Assembly (NCBI GenBank): GCA_027489955.1
Contig: JAIXYZ010000011.1
Coordinates: forward strand, 1-64,000
Direction: 5' to 3'
DNA length: 64,000 nucleotides
DNA from: Hyphomicrobiales bacterium
GTDB lineage: Bacteria; Pseudomonadota; Alphaproteobacteria; Rhizobiales; Beijerinckiaceae
The position numbers and the translations under genes are program-made. Within the stretch, counting starts at the first letter, position 1, and every line of letters starts with the position of its first letter. Shown here in pieces: positions 25,513 through 34,334 of the stretch. The notes beneath the pieces are model-generated. The model saw only the letters and a program-made list of their open reading frames with translations, made no database searches and was not told where the DNA came from.

Positions 25513-26832
25513 TCAGTTCAGCAGGCGCACAAGATAGAGCGACAGTGACGGGAATGCGAAGACCAGGGAGAGTCGCACGAGATCGGACGCGATGAAGGGC
25601 AGCACGCCCGCATAGGTCCGCGTGATCGGAACGTCCCTGGCGATGGCCGACACCACGAAGACGTTGAGGCCGATGGGCGGCGCCGTCAGGCCGATCCCCA
25701 CCACGATCAGCACGAGGATCCCGAACCAGATCGCCAGCTCGTCGGGCAGGAGCCCGACATCCAGCGCGCTGACGATGGGGAAGAAGATCGGCAGCGTCAG
25801 CAGGATCATGGCCAGTTCGTCCATGACCGCGCCGAGGACGATGTAGAAGGCCAGAAGGCACGCGATGACCGCCATGGGCGGCAGGCCGAGATTGGCGACG
25901 AAGCCGGCGGCCGCATCCGGCATCTGCGAGCGCGCCAGGAAGGCGTCGAAGATCTCCGAGCCGAGCAGGATCAGGAAGATCATGCCGGTCGTCTCCGCGG
26001 TCTGGATCAGGCTGCCCCGGATCTCCGACCAGCCGAGCGTTCGCTGCAGCAGCCCCATGGCGAGCATGGCGATCGTGCCGACCGCGGCGGCCTCCGTCGG
26101 GGTGAAGACGCCGCCATAGATGCCGCCGATGACGATGAGCATCACGACGAAGGCCGGCCATGCCCGAAGCACGGCGCGCCGCCCCTCCCCGGGCTGCCGG
26201 CGCGCCTGAGGCGGCGCGAGGTCCGGCCGCCGCCACGCCACGATGGCGATGACCGCGCAGTAGAACGCGGCGGCCATCAGGCCCGGGATCATCGCGGCCA
26301 TGAAGAGCTTGGCGATGTTCTGCTCGGTGGAGATCGCGTAGACGACGAGGATGACCGAGGGCGGGATCAGGATGCCGAGCGTTCCCCCCACTGCCACCGT
26401 CCCGGTCGCGAAACCCGGATCGTAGCCGTCGCGCCGCAATTCCGGCAGCGCCGCGCGCCCGAACGTGGCGGTCGTCGCGACCGAGGAGCCGCAGATCGCG
26501 CCGAAGAAGGTGCAGGCCCCGATCACTGCCATGGAGAGGCCGCCGCGCCAGTGCCCGACCATGGCGCGGGCGGCGTTGAACAGCGCACCGGCTATGCCCG
26601 AGCGCTCCGCCAGCGCGCCCATCAGGATGAAGAGCGGGATGACCGACAGCGAATAGCTCGAGAACTGGTAGTAGACGTTGGTCTTCATGAAGGCCAGGAA
26701 GGGCGCCCAGCCGGACAGGTGGACGAACCCGGCCGCGCCGACGACGATCAGCGACAGGCCGACCGGCATGCGCACCGCGATGAGCAGCAGCATCGCGGCA
26801 AAGCCGTAGAGGGCCGCCTCGATCCCGGTCAT
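25513..26832 (-). CDS. dctM: TRAP transporter large membrane subunit (DctM)
   Basis: A 439-residue, about 12-helix membrane subunit that imports solutes with sodium or proton coupling. Family motifs include GALAERSGIAGALFNAARAM, CTFFGAICGSSVATTATFG and GTLGILIPPSVILVVYA. The ATG at 26832 overlaps the DctQ stop by 4 bases. It works with the small subunit and the periplasmic binding protein encoded upstream. The substrate is likely an organic acid, but nothing here defines which. Confidence 0.95.
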   Translation of the reverse strand: MTGIEAALYGFAAMLLLIAVRMPVGLSLIVVGAAGFVHLSGWAPFLAFMKTNVYYQFSSYSLSVIPLFILMGALAERSGIAGALFNAARAMVGHWRGGLSMAVIGACTFFGAICGSSVATTATFGRAALPELRRDGYDPGFATGTVAVGGTLGILIPPSVILVVYAISTEQNIAKLFMAAMIPGLMAAAFYCAVIAIVAWRRPDLAPPQARRQPGEGRRAVLRAWPAFVVMLIVIGGIYGGVFTPTEAAAVGTIAMLAMGLLQRTLGWSEIRGSLIQTAETTGMIFLILLGSEIFDAFLARSQMPDAAAGFVANLGLPPMAVIACLLAFYIVLGAVMDELAMILLTLPIFFPIVSALDVGLLPDELAIWFGILVLIVVGIGLTAPPIGLNVFVVSAIARDVPITRTYAGVLPFIASDLVRLSLVFAFPSLSLYLVRLLN

Positions 26833-27341
26833 GCGCTGCGCCTCAGGAGAACGAATGCGGTGCGGAGCGCGGTGACCGCCAGCAGCGCCAGCATCGCGCT
26901 GCCGAACCAGAAGACCGGCGCGAGCGGCAGCCCCGCGACCATGGAGGAGAGGCCGCTGCGCATCGCATCGCCCGCCCCGCCCGCCATCGCATAGGCCAGC
27001 ACGGCCATGGAAAGGGCGTACAGCAGGTCCCACGCGGCATCGACGGCTCGCACCAGGGCCGGCGGCCAGCGGGTGGAGAAGGTGTCGACCACGATGTTGC
27101 CGCGTCGCCACTGCGTGTAGGGCATGAAGGCGAAGATCGCGACGGCGACGCCGATCTGGACGAAATCGAAATCGCCCGAAATGCCGCCATAGCCAAGCTT
27201 GCGCGAGATCACGCTGACCGTGACCATCGCGGCCGTCGCGAGCGCCACGACGCCGCCCAGCATGCCGACCGTGGCGACCAGCGCGCCGAAGCGGGTGGAT
27301 TCCCGCTCCGGCGATCCGTGATCGAGCTGTGCTCCCTCCAC
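26829..27341 (-). CDS. dctQ: TRAP transporter small membrane subunit (DctQ)
   Basis: A 170-residue four-helix membrane protein of the DctQ family, pairing with DctM. VISRKLGYGG and YTQWRRGNIVVDTFSTR match the conserved first-helix end and the cytoplasmic loop R-G-I-VD. The start is a GTG at 27341, 2 bases after the stop of the binding-protein gene; a later start would lose the first helix. Its stop overlaps dctM. Confidence 0.92.
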   Translation of the reverse strand: MEGAQLDHGSPERESTRFGALVATVGMLGGVVALATAAMVTVSVISRKLGYGGISGDFDFVQIGVAVAIFAFMPYTQWRRGNIVVDTFSTRWPPALVRAVDAAWDLLYALSMAVLAYAMAGGAGDAMRSGLSSMVAGLPLAPVFWFGSAMLALLAVTALRTAFVLLRRSA

Positions 27342-27343
27342 GC

Positions 27344-28393
27344 TCAGGCCGATTCGTATTTGGCCAGCAGCGCCTTCACGCTCTCGAGCAGCTTGGCCCC
27401 GTCATGGCCCTTGTCCTTCACGGCGTTCACCCAGCCGGCGATGACCGGCTCGGTGGCCTTGCGCCAGCGCGCCGCTTCCTCGGGGGTGAGCGTGGTGATG
27501 GTGTTGCCGCGCTTCTTGACCATGTCGGAGACGACGACGGCCTGCTCGTCCCAGACCTGACCGGCCATGGACGCCGCGGCCTGGCCGGAATTCTTGTCCA
27601 GCACCGCCTTCAGGTCCGCCGGCAGGGCGGCATACTTCGCCTTGTTCATCGCGAGGATGAAGGTGGCGGTGTAGAAGGTCGGCGAACCGGGGATCTCGGT
27701 GTGGAACTTGACCAGTTCCTGCACCTTGATCGAGGGCACGACCTCCCACGGCACGACGCATCCGTCGATGACGCGCTGGGCAAGCGATTCCGGCACCTGC
27801 GGGATCGGCATGCCGATGGCGTTGACGCCGAGCGCCCGCAGCGCCTCGCCGGCCAGGCGCGTCGGGAACCGCAGTTTCAGGCCCTTCAGGTCGTCCATCG
27901 TGGAGACCTGCTTGTTGGCGTGGATGAGCCCGTGGTCGTGCGCCCAGAAGCAGATCGGGTGCACCTCCTTGAACTCGTCCTTCAGGTTGGCGTCCGCATA
28001 GTCCTGCAGCGCCTTGGAATTCGTGATCGCCTTGCGCGAGGCGGTGAAGGGCAGCTCGAACGCCTCGATCAGCGGGAAGCGGCCCGGCGTGTTGCCGGGC
28101 AGCGTCCAGACGATGTCGGCGACGCCGTCCCGGGCCTGGTCGAAGAGCTGGGGCGGCGTGCCGCCCAGCTGCATGGCCGGGAAGATGTCGATCTTGATGC
28201 GGCCGTTCGATTCGGCCTCGACCTTCCGGGCCCAGGGGGCCAGGAACTTCGAATGCCCGTTCGCCACCGGCGGCAGGAAGTGGTGCATCTTGAACGTGAA
28301 TTCGGCCGCCTGGGCGCTGCCGGAGCGCAGGATGGCGGGCATGGCGACGGCGGCGCCGGCCGCCTTGATGATCTGGCGTCTCGTGAGAGTCAT
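27344..28393 (-). CDS. dctP: TRAP transporter substrate-binding protein (DctP)
   Basis: A 349-residue periplasmic binding protein. The N-terminus MTLTRRQIIKAAGAAVAMPA has a twin-arginine-like RR motif and a hydrophobic stretch ending near GSAQA. The mature protein has the DctP core, including LKGLKLRFPTRLAGEALRAL with the conserved Arg that salt-bridges carboxylate ligands, and VVPWEVVPSIKVQELVKFH. It delivers solute to DctQM. A strong GGGAGGAG ribosome site lies upstream. The gene is first in the operon and diverges from the chemoreceptor-sensor-like gene. Confidence 0.94.
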   Translation of the reverse strand: MTLTRRQIIKAAGAAVAMPAILRSGSAQAAEFTFKMHHFLPPVANGHSKFLAPWARKVEAESNGRIKIDIFPAMQLGGTPPQLFDQARDGVADIVWTLPGNTPGRFPLIEAFELPFTASRKAITNSKALQDYADANLKDEFKEVHPICFWAHDHGLIHANKQVSTMDDLKGLKLRFPTRLAGEALRALGVNAIGMPIPQVPESLAQRVIDGCVVPWEVVPSIKVQELVKFHTEIPGSPTFYTATFILAMNKAKYAALPADLKAVLDKNSGQAAASMAGQVWDEQAVVVSDMVKKRGNTITTLTPEEAARWRKATEPVIAGWVNAVKDKGHDGAKLLESVKALLAKYESA

Positions 28394-28617
28394 GGCTGCT
28401 CCTCCCGGTTTTTTTCATTTATGGGCCTGAACCCGCCGCCCCCGCAACTGCGTGCGGTTCGGCCGGCGGGTTTCGCGCACGGCGATGCCGCGGCAATCGA
28501 TGACAAGACTGCGCCTGTCCCGCGGCCCTTGCCATGGACGGATGACGCTCCGGCTGGAACTATCTGAACATCGCTCTTGCGCATGTCCGTTCTCGCCCAA
28601 GCAACGGAATCCCCTTT

Positions 28618-28657
28618 AAGTTGCATTTAATGATCATAATGCACTCTCAAGTTGCAT
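28618..28657. promoter_or_regulatory. Repeat-rich putative operator between TRAP operon and sensor-like gene
   Basis: The 9-base sequence AAGTTGCAT occurs twice in direct orientation (28618-28626 and 28649-28657), 31 bases or about three helical turns apart. Between them, TGCATT (28622-28627) and AATGCA (28638-28643) form an inverted repeat around the palindrome ATGATCAT (28630-28637). The stretch is strongly AT-rich against its surroundings and ends just before the ribosome site GGAGGG (28661-28666). The layout suggests a regulator binding site acting on one or both divergent units. Confidence 0.5.
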
Positions 28658-28672
28658 ACTGGAGGGTGCGCC

Positions 28673-29134
28673 ATGAAGCATGTCGATCAGATCCAGGCCC
28701 TGGCCCGGCGCATCGAGGAGGCGCTGGAGCGGGGCATCGCGCAGGGACATCTGTCCGCGGAGCGCCTGCTGGCGCCCGCCTACGCCATGGGCATAGGGGA
28801 GAGGCTGGTCTGCGGCGACAGCGACGATGCGCTCCGCGCCCATGTGGGACCGCTGATGGCCGATGCGCTCGACGGCGCGAGGCCTGCCGATCTGCGCCTC
28901 ATCGACCGCTCGGGCTATGTCCCCCTCGCGCGGGAGGACGCGCCCGGACAGAGGGCGGGACGGCTGATCCGGGAACCGGTCTGGCTCAGGGCGTGCCGGA
29001 GCACGACGCCCTACCGCATCGAGGTGGAGCGCAGCGCGCTGAGCGGCGTCGGCCGGCTCACCATGCACATGTCGGCGCCGGTCTTCGTCTCCGGGCAGCA
29101 CTGGGGCTGCGTCGCCGCCGCGATGCCGCTCTGA
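28673..29134 (+). CDS. Stand-alone protein resembling the sensor segment of methyl-accepting chemotaxis proteins
   Basis: A 153-residue soluble protein without signal peptide or membrane helix. Residues 75-153 resemble the C-terminal sensory segment of many alphaproteobacterial chemoreceptors, in which a (L)IDxxGYxPTH motif is followed by N-T-PFLLQ-YRR and VSAPIFVNGRHWGG. Here these appear as LRLIDRSGYVPLA, STTPYRIEVERSA and MSAPVFVSGQHWGCVAAAM. The helical first 70 residues may mediate dimerisation. The ATG at 28673 follows GGAGGG by 6 bases. It diverges from a TRAP importer, so sensing the imported solute is a reasonable but untested guess. Confidence 0.8.
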   Translation: MKHVDQIQALARRIEEALERGIAQGHLSAERLLAPAYAMGIGERLVCGDSDDALRAHVGPLMADALDGARPADLRLIDRSGYVPLAREDAPGQRAGRLIREPVWLRACRSTTPYRIEVERSALSGVGRLTMHMSAPVFVSGQHWGCVAAAMPL

Positions 29135-29150
29135 TCCCGCGAGCGCGCGG

Positions 29151-29666
29151 TCAGGTTTCGCCCGGCAGCCGATCGCGCAGGCGCAGGAGCGCGATCCGCT
29201 CGATCTCGACGATGGCGGTCCCGAACTCCGTCTCGGGATCGTTGCCCACTCGCGCTTCGAAAGCCGCCAGGATGTCTCCCCGGCTGCGCCCCTTCACCGC
29301 CAGGACGAACGGGAAGCCAAACCGCGCCGTATAGGCCGCGTTCAGCGCCGAGAACCGCTCGCGCTCGGCATCGGTCAGCGCGTCGAGACCCGCCGATGCC
29401 TGCTCCAGCGCCGAATCCGCCGTCAGCCGGCGGGCGGCGGCCAGACGTCCGGCCAGATCGGGATGGGCGCGGATGAGCGTGAGCAGCGCGGCCCGCGGCG
29501 CGCGCGCAACCTGCGCCACCAGCGCCCGGTGCAGGCCCTCCGCGGTGTCGGCGTCCGCCGGCAGGCCCGCATCGAACGCAGCCTCGGCGATCCACGGCGA
29601 ATGCTCGAACACGTCCCCGAATGCGGCGACGAAGGCCTCCCGCGTCATCCGTGTCGGCCGGTCCAC
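29151..29666 (-). CDS. uraD: 2-oxo-4-hydroxy-4-carboxy-5-ureidoimidazoline (OHCU) decarboxylase
   Basis: A 171-residue enzyme that decarboxylates OHCU to S-allantoin, the last step from urate. Conserved motifs are GDVFEHSPWIAE with the catalytic His, HPDLAGRL, SALEQASAGLDAL and ARFGFPFVLAVKGRS. The GTG at 29666 is chosen because GGGAG lies 6 bases before it and one base separates it from the uraH stop; an ATG six codons later is also possible. It is co-transcribed with uraH and the upstream peptidase gene. A urate oxidase is not in this window. Confidence 0.93.
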   Translation of the reverse strand: MDRPTRMTREAFVAAFGDVFEHSPWIAEAAFDAGLPADADTAEGLHRALVAQVARAPRAALLTLIRAHPDLAGRLAAARRLTADSALEQASAGLDALTDAERERFSALNAAYTARFGFPFVLAVKGRSRGDILAAFEARVGNDPETEFGTAIVEIERIALLRLRDRLPGET

Positions 29667-29667
29667 G

Positions 29668-30024
29668 TCAGCTCCCGCGATAGGTGGAATAGCTCCACGG
29701 CGAGACGAGGAGCGGAACGTGATAGTGCCCGTCCGGATCGGCGATGGCGAACCGGATCGGGATCTCGTCGAGGAACGGTGGATCGGACTGCGGCAGGCCC
29801 ACGGCGGCGAAATAGTCCGCCACGCGGAACACCAGTTCGTACTGTCCCGCCCGGAACGCCTCGCCCGCCATGAGCGGTGCGTCGGTCCGCCCGTCGGCAT
29901 TTGTGGTCGCCTCCGCCACGACGGACCTCACGCCCATCGAACCGATCCGGTGCAGCACGACGCGCAGGCCGGCTGCCGGCCGGCCCTGCGCGGTATCGAG
30001 CACGTGGGTCGAGAGCCGCCCCAT
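29668..30024 (-). CDS. uraH: 5-hydroxyisourate hydrolase
   Basis: A 118-residue transthyretin-like enzyme converting 5-hydroxyisourate to OHCU. The N-terminal active-site motif [16 protein letters not shown] and the C-terminal [19 protein letters not shown] are present; the ending YRGS separates true HIU hydrolases from transthyretin. Length is normal and there is no signal peptide, so it acts in the cytoplasm. It begins 3 bases after the peptidase gene and ends one base before uraD. Confidence 0.95.
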   Translation of the reverse strand: MGRLSTHVLDTAQGRPAAGLRVVLHRIGSMGVRSVVAEATTNADGRTDAPLMAGEAFRAGQYELVFRVADYFAAVGLPQSDPPFLDEIPIRFAIADPDGHYHVPLLVSPWSYSTYRGS

Positions 30025-30027
30025 GGC

Positions 30028-31425
30028 CTATTCCGCCAGGGCCGCGAGCACCCGCGCCCACGAGCGGGTGCCCTTGTGGAAGCTCGTCAGGTCATATTTC
30101 TCGTTCGGCGAATGCACGCGGTCGTCGTCCAGCCCGAAGCCGATGAGCAGCGTATCGAGGCCGAGCGTGCGCTTGAAGTCCCCGACGATGGGGATCGACC
30201 CGCCCGATCCGATGGTCACGGCCGGAACCTCCCATTCGTCCGCCAGCGCCTGCTGGGCGCGGGACAGGTCGGGCATGTCGAACGGCAGCGCGAGCGCCCG
30301 CGAGCCCTTGTACCTGATGAACTCCACGCTGCAGTCGGACGGGATGCGGGCCTTCACGAAGGCCTCGAACGCCTCCGAGATCGCCTCCGGGTCCTGGTCG
30401 CCCACGAGCCGGAAGGAGATCTTGCAGGACGCTTCGGCCGGGATGACCGTCTTGGTCCCCTCGCCCGTATAGCCGCCGATGATGCCGTTGGGATCGCAGG
30501 TCGGCCGCGACTGGATCTGCTCGATGAGCATGCGGTCGGCCTCTCCGGCAGCCTTGCCGAGCCCAACCTGCCCGAGGAAATCGGCCTCCGTCAGGTTGAG
30601 CCGCTTCCAGCTCTCCAGCACGTCGGCCGGCACGTCCGGCACCCCCTCGTAGAAGCCGGGGATCGTGACGCGCCCGTTCTCGTCATGGATCGCCGCGATG
30701 ACCTTGGCGAGCACGCGGATCGGGTTGGCGGCGGCTCCGCCGAACAGGCCCGAATGGAGGTCCCGGTCCGCGCAGCGCACCTTCACCTCGTAATAGACGA
30801 GGCCGCGCAGGGAGGCGGTGATCGCCGGGGTGCGCCGGTCCCACATGCCGGTGTCGCAGACCAGCGCCACGTCGGCCTTGAGCTCATCCCGGTTGGCGAC
30901 GACGAATTCGGGAAGGTTCTTTGACCCGTCCTCCTCCGCGCCCTCGATGAGAAGCGTGATGCCGACGGGCAGCGAGCCGGTTACCGCCTTCCATGCCCGG
31001 CAGGCCTCCAGGAACGTCATGACCTGGCCCTTGTCGTCGCAGGCGCCGCGAGCAACGATCGCCTTCCGGCCGGGCTCGATCTCGACGATGCGCGGCTCGA
31101 AGGGCGGGCTGTCCCAGAGGTTCAGCGGGTCCACCGGCTGGACGTCGTAATGTCCGTAGAAGAGAACCCTGCGGCCCCCGGCGTCGGGCGAATGGCCGAG
31201 CACCACGGGATGTCCGCCCGTCTCGCGCGTCTCCACCTTGAACCCCAGCGTGCCGGCGTCGCGGACGAGCCACTCGGCCGCATCGCGGCATGGGACGGCA
31301 TAGGCGGAATCGGTCGATATCGACTGGATGCGCAGCAGGTCGAACAGGCGGTCGAGCGAGGCATCGAGATCGGCATCGATGCGGGCCAGGACGGCGTCGA
31401 GCTGGGAATGGGGAGCCTGGGACAT
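30028..31425 (-). CDS. M20 family dipeptidase
   Basis: A 465-residue zinc peptidase. Metal ligands and catalytic residues are seen in LFYGHYDVQPVDP (His and Asp), GACDDKGQ (bridging Asp), IEGAEEDGSKNLPEF (catalytic and ligand Glu), VCDTGMWD and the C-terminal DDDRVHSPNEKYD (His). The lid/dimerisation insert is present around residues 215-330. Family members (carnosinase/DUG1-like) cleave dipeptides. It heads an operon with uraH and uraD, so a ureide-related amidohydrolase role should not be excluded, but the sequence looks like a dipeptidase. Confidence 0.88.
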   Translation of the reverse strand: MSQAPHSQLDAVLARIDADLDASLDRLFDLLRIQSISTDSAYAVPCRDAAEWLVRDAGTLGFKVETRETGGHPVVLGHSPDAGGRRVLFYGHYDVQPVDPLNLWDSPPFEPRIVEIEPGRKAIVARGACDDKGQVMTFLEACRAWKAVTGSLPVGITLLIEGAEEDGSKNLPEFVVANRDELKADVALVCDTGMWDRRTPAITASLRGLVYYEVKVRCADRDLHSGLFGGAAANPIRVLAKVIAAIHDENGRVTIPGFYEGVPDVPADVLESWKRLNLTEADFLGQVGLGKAAGEADRMLIEQIQSRPTCDPNGIIGGYTGEGTKTVIPAEASCKISFRLVGDQDPEAISEAFEAFVKARIPSDCSVEFIRYKGSRALALPFDMPDLSRAQQALADEWEVPAVTIGSGGSIPIVGDFKRTLGLDTLLIGFGLDDDRVHSPNEKYDLTSFHKGTRSWARVLAALAE

Positions 31426-31548
31426 GGGAATCGGTCTGCCTCGGGTCGTCGGGCGGGATCGGAATGCGCCGACCCTAGACCCGTCCCGCGGCCGTCGGGA
31501 AGCGCGTATTCCCGATCACCTCGCATGTTCGGATAACCACGACGCATA

Positions 31549-31575
31549 AGGAGGGCCGGATGAACCGGCCCTCCT
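31549..31575 (-). terminator. Hairpin downstream of the small secreted repeat-protein gene
   Basis: AGGAGGGCCGG (31549-31559) and CCGGCCCTCCT (31565-31575) form an 11-bp perfect stem with a 5-base loop, 43 bases past the stop of the minus-strand gene. No clear T run follows on either strand. It probably terminates or stabilises that transcript before the peptidase operon. Confidence 0.6.
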
Positions 31576-31618
31576 CGATGCATCTGCCATGTCGGGCGTG
31601 GCGTTGGACGCCGATCGA

Positions 31619-32035
31619 TCAGTTGCGGTTCAGCTCCTTGGCGGGACCGCCGGCCTCGTCACCCGAACCGCGCTGGTAGGCGGGGACTTCCGGATTGGTC
31701 ATCCGCGAGGGAGACCGCTCGTTCTGCCCGCCCGGCACGCCGCCCGGAATGGTACCGGTCGTGGTGGGGGCGCGGCCCGCATTGTTCAGCTCGTTGGCCG
31801 GACCGCCGGCGCTCTGGCCGGAACCCTTCTGGTAATCCGGGATCTGCGGGTTCTGGACATTACGCTGCGGGTTCTTGGAGTCGATCGGGCCGCCCGTCGG
31901 GGACTGGAGCTCGCTCGCCGGGCCGCCGGCACGCTGGCCGGAGCCCTTCTGGGTCTCAGGCACCTGGCTGGCCTGGGCGAATGCACCGCCGGTCATCACG
32001 GCAACCGCAGCGGCAGTCATCAGAAGACGCTTCAT
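31619..32035 (-). CDS. Small secreted protein with three QKGSG/AGGPAxEL repeats
   Basis: A 138-residue exported protein I cannot assign to a named family. A signal peptide (MKRLLMTAAAVAVMTGGAFA, cleavage near residue 20) is followed by a low-complexity mature part with no hydrophobic core and no cysteine. Three copies of a 20-residue motif, consensus (V/I)PxYQKGSGxxAGGPAxEL, occur at residues 25-44, 65-84 and 117-136, separated by Pro/Gly/Asn/Ser-rich spacers. It is probably disordered in the periplasm or outside the cell. AAGGAGGAA lies 5 bases before the ATG at 32035, an unusually strong ribosome site, suggesting abundant expression. The 193 bases upstream are AT-rich and hold no gene; they should contain the promoter. 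Confidence 0.85.
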   Translation of the reverse strand: MKRLLMTAAAVAVMTGGAFAQASQVPETQKGSGQRAGGPASELQSPTGGPIDSKNPQRNVQNPQIPDYQKGSGQSAGGPANELNNAGRAPTTTGTIPGGVPGGQNERSPSRMTNPEVPAYQRGSGDEAGGPAKELNRN

Positions 32036-32228
32036 CAGGATTCCTCCTTGTTGGCTTTTGCATGAGGCAACGGCCTCTCGCTGAACCAATGGATTCACGC
32101 TGACGATGTTCCGGACTGCGACAAGTTTACCGCATGAACTATCTGTGATCTATCGAACCGCTCCGCTAATACTATCATCACGCTTCGCTTTTACATAAGC
32201 GCAGCCGCAATTACAGCGTGCGGGCGCT

Positions 32229-33782
32229 CTAGCGGCGAAGCATGCCGCCGAGCGTGCCGCGAACGATCGCGCGGCCGACCGAGCTGCCGACGGAGCCGCC
32301 CAGCGACTTGCCGATATTGGCGGCGAGCTGACCGGCGACGCGGTTTGCCACGGTCCGCGTGACCTCGCGGGCGATGGTCTGGCCAGCGCTGAGCTTTTCG
32401 CCCCGCTTGCGGCCGACGCCGAACAGCGATCCGAGGAACCCGCCAATGCCTCCCAGGACGCCGCCCTCGGTCGCCGCAGGCTGGGCCGCCGCATCCGCGG
32501 CCTCCTGGGCGCGCTTGCGCAGGATTTCGTAGGCGGACTCCCGGTCGATGACCTCGTCATAGCGGCCGCGCAGGACGCTTCGGGCGACGATCTGGGAGCG
32601 CTCCTGGGCCGTGCAGGGCCCGACGCGCCCGCTGGGCGGGGCGATCAGGGTGCGCTCGACCATCGAGGGCGTGCCCTTGCCCTCCAGCATCGACACCAGA
32701 GCTTCGCCCACCGCGAGCTCGGTGATGGCGGTCTCGGTCTTGAAGGCGGGGTTCTGCCGGAAGGTCTCGGCCGCGGCCCGCACAGCCTTCTGGTCGCGCG
32801 GGGTGAAGGCGCGCAGGGCATGCTGCACGCGGTTGCCGAGCTGCGACAGGACCACGTCCGGCACGTCCAGCGGGTTCTGCGTCACGAAGTAGACGCCGAC
32901 GCCCTTGGAACGGATGAGCCGCACGACGCGCTCGACCGCCTCCAGCAGCGCCTTCGGGGCATCGTTGAACAGCAGATGCGCCTCGTCGAAGAAGAAGACG
33001 AGCTTGGGCTTGTCGAGGTCGCCCACCTCGGGCAGCTGCTCGAAGAGCTCGGAGAGGAGCCAGAGCAGGAAGGTCGCGTACAGGCGCGGATTGGCCATCA
33101 GCTTGTCGGCCGCCAGCACGTTGATGACGCCGCGCCCGTCGCGGTCGGTCTTCATCAGGTCGGCGATGTCCAGCGCCGGCTCGCCGAAGAAGGCTTCGCC
33201 CCGCTGGTTCTCCAGCACGAGAAGCTGCCGCTGGATCGTGCCCACGGTTGCCTTGGAGACGTTGCCATAGCTCGTCTTCACGTCGCCGGCGCTCTCCGCC
33301 AGCGATTGCAGGAAGGCGCGCAGGTCCTTCAGGTCGAGCAGGAGCAGGCCCTGGTCGTCAGCCAGCCGGAAGGCGATGTTGAGCACGCCCTCCTGCGTGT
33401 CGTTGAGGTCCATGAGCCGGGACAGGAGCAGCGGACCCATCTCGGACACGGTGGCGCGGATCGGGTGGCCCTGCTCGCCGAACAGGTCCCAGAACGCGAC
33501 CGGAAACGTGTCGGGCGTGTACTCGACGCCGATATCCTTCGCGCGCTGGACGAAGGGTGGCTTGCCGTCGCCGGGCATCGCCACGCCCGACAGGTCGCCC
33601 TTGATGTCCGCCGCGAAGACCGGGACGCCGGCATTGGAGAACCCTTCCGCCAGCACCTGCAGCGTCACGGTCTTGCCCGTGCCGGTGGCGCCGGTGACGA
33701 GGCCGTGGCGGTTCGCCAGCTTCAGCGTCAGATATTCCGGCTTGGTGCTCTTGCCGATCAGGATCGTGCCGTCATTGGCCAT
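32229..33782 (-). CDS. HerA-like P-loop ATPase (DUF853 family)
   Basis: A 517-residue FtsK/HerA superfamily ATPase. Walker A is [10 protein letters not shown] (about residues 30-39), Walker B is [13 protein letters not shown], and sensor and arginine-finger regions follow around [13 protein letters not shown] and [17 protein letters not shown]. Family proteins are hexameric DNA-translocase-like ATPases of unknown role. The C-terminal 100 residues carry a Gly-rich segment ([18 protein letters not shown]) that may be membrane-active. ATG at 33782 is chosen; an upstream ATG at 33821 adds 13 residues without family resemblance. It diverges from the Gly/Met-rich protein gene. Confidence 0.9.
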   Translation of the reverse strand: MANDGTILIGKSTKPEYLTLKLANRHGLVTGATGTGKTVTLQVLAEGFSNAGVPVFAADIKGDLSGVAMPGDGKPPFVQRAKDIGVEYTPDTFPVAFWDLFGEQGHPIRATVSEMGPLLLSRLMDLNDTQEGVLNIAFRLADDQGLLLLDLKDLRAFLQSLAESAGDVKTSYGNVSKATVGTIQRQLLVLENQRGEAFFGEPALDIADLMKTDRDGRGVINVLAADKLMANPRLYATFLLWLLSELFEQLPEVGDLDKPKLVFFFDEAHLLFNDAPKALLEAVERVVRLIRSKGVGVYFVTQNPLDVPDVVLSQLGNRVQHALRAFTPRDQKAVRAAAETFRQNPAFKTETAITELAVGEALVSMLEGKGTPSMVERTLIAPPSGRVGPCTAQERSQIVARSVLRGRYDEVIDRESAYEILRKRAQEAADAAAQPAATEGGVLGGIGGFLGSLFGVGRKRGEKLSAGQTIAREVTRTVANRVAGQLAANIGKSLGGSVGSSVGRAIVRGTLGGMLRR

Positions 33783-33937
33783 GTCTGGCGTCCACTGGGT
33801 TCGGGAATGGGGCGGCACCATTTAAGCTGCCCGGCGGAACGTTTCAAACGCTGTTGGCGGGGCGGGCGACGGACGGGCCGGGCTTGATTTCCATCCGTTT
33901 ATATCTGAACTATCTCGCCACCGAAATGGAGGAAGAC

Positions 33938-34306
33938 ATGGAAGAGCTGATCGGCCGCGTGACCGCGGCAACGGGCCTGGACGAAGCCACCGCCCACAAG
34001 GCCCTGGGCATCATCCTGGCCTTCCTGCAGAAGGAGGGTCCGCCCGCCGAGGTCGGCCAGCTCCTGGCTGCGATTCCCGGCGCCGAGGGCGCCGCGGCCG
34101 AGAACGCCGGCGGCGGCGGTGGCCTGATGGGCATGATGGGCGGCGGCGTGATGGCGCTCGGCGGCCAGCTCATGTCCGCGGGCGTCTCCATGGGCCAGAT
34201 GCAGACGCTGGGGCGCACCCTCTTCTCCTACGGCCGCGAGAAGGCGGGCGAGGACGTGATGGGGCCGATCGTCGGCTCGATCCCCGGCCTGTCCCAGTTC
34301 GTCTGA
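33938..34306 (+). CDS. DUF2267-like small protein with Gly/Met-rich linker
   Basis: A 122-residue protein. Residues 1-45 (MEELIGRVTAATGLDEATAH, then an EGPPAEVGQLLAAIPGAE segment) resemble the helical core of DUF2267-type proteins, whose function is unknown. A Gly/Met-rich stretch (about residues 55-85, GGGGGLMGMMGGGVMALGG) follows, then a helical end with GRTLFSYGREKAGEDVMG. GGAGG lies 6 bases before the ATG at 33938, which selects it over the in-frame ATG at 33926. A strong terminator follows. The gene stands alone. Confidence 0.82.
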   Translation: MEELIGRVTAATGLDEATAHKALGIILAFLQKEGPPAEVGQLLAAIPGAEGAAAENAGGGGGLMGMMGGGVMALGGQLMSAGVSMGQMQTLGRTLFSYGREKAGEDVMGPIVGSIPGLSQFV

Positions 34307-34334
34307 CCGGTCCATCCGATCACGAGGCGGTGAG

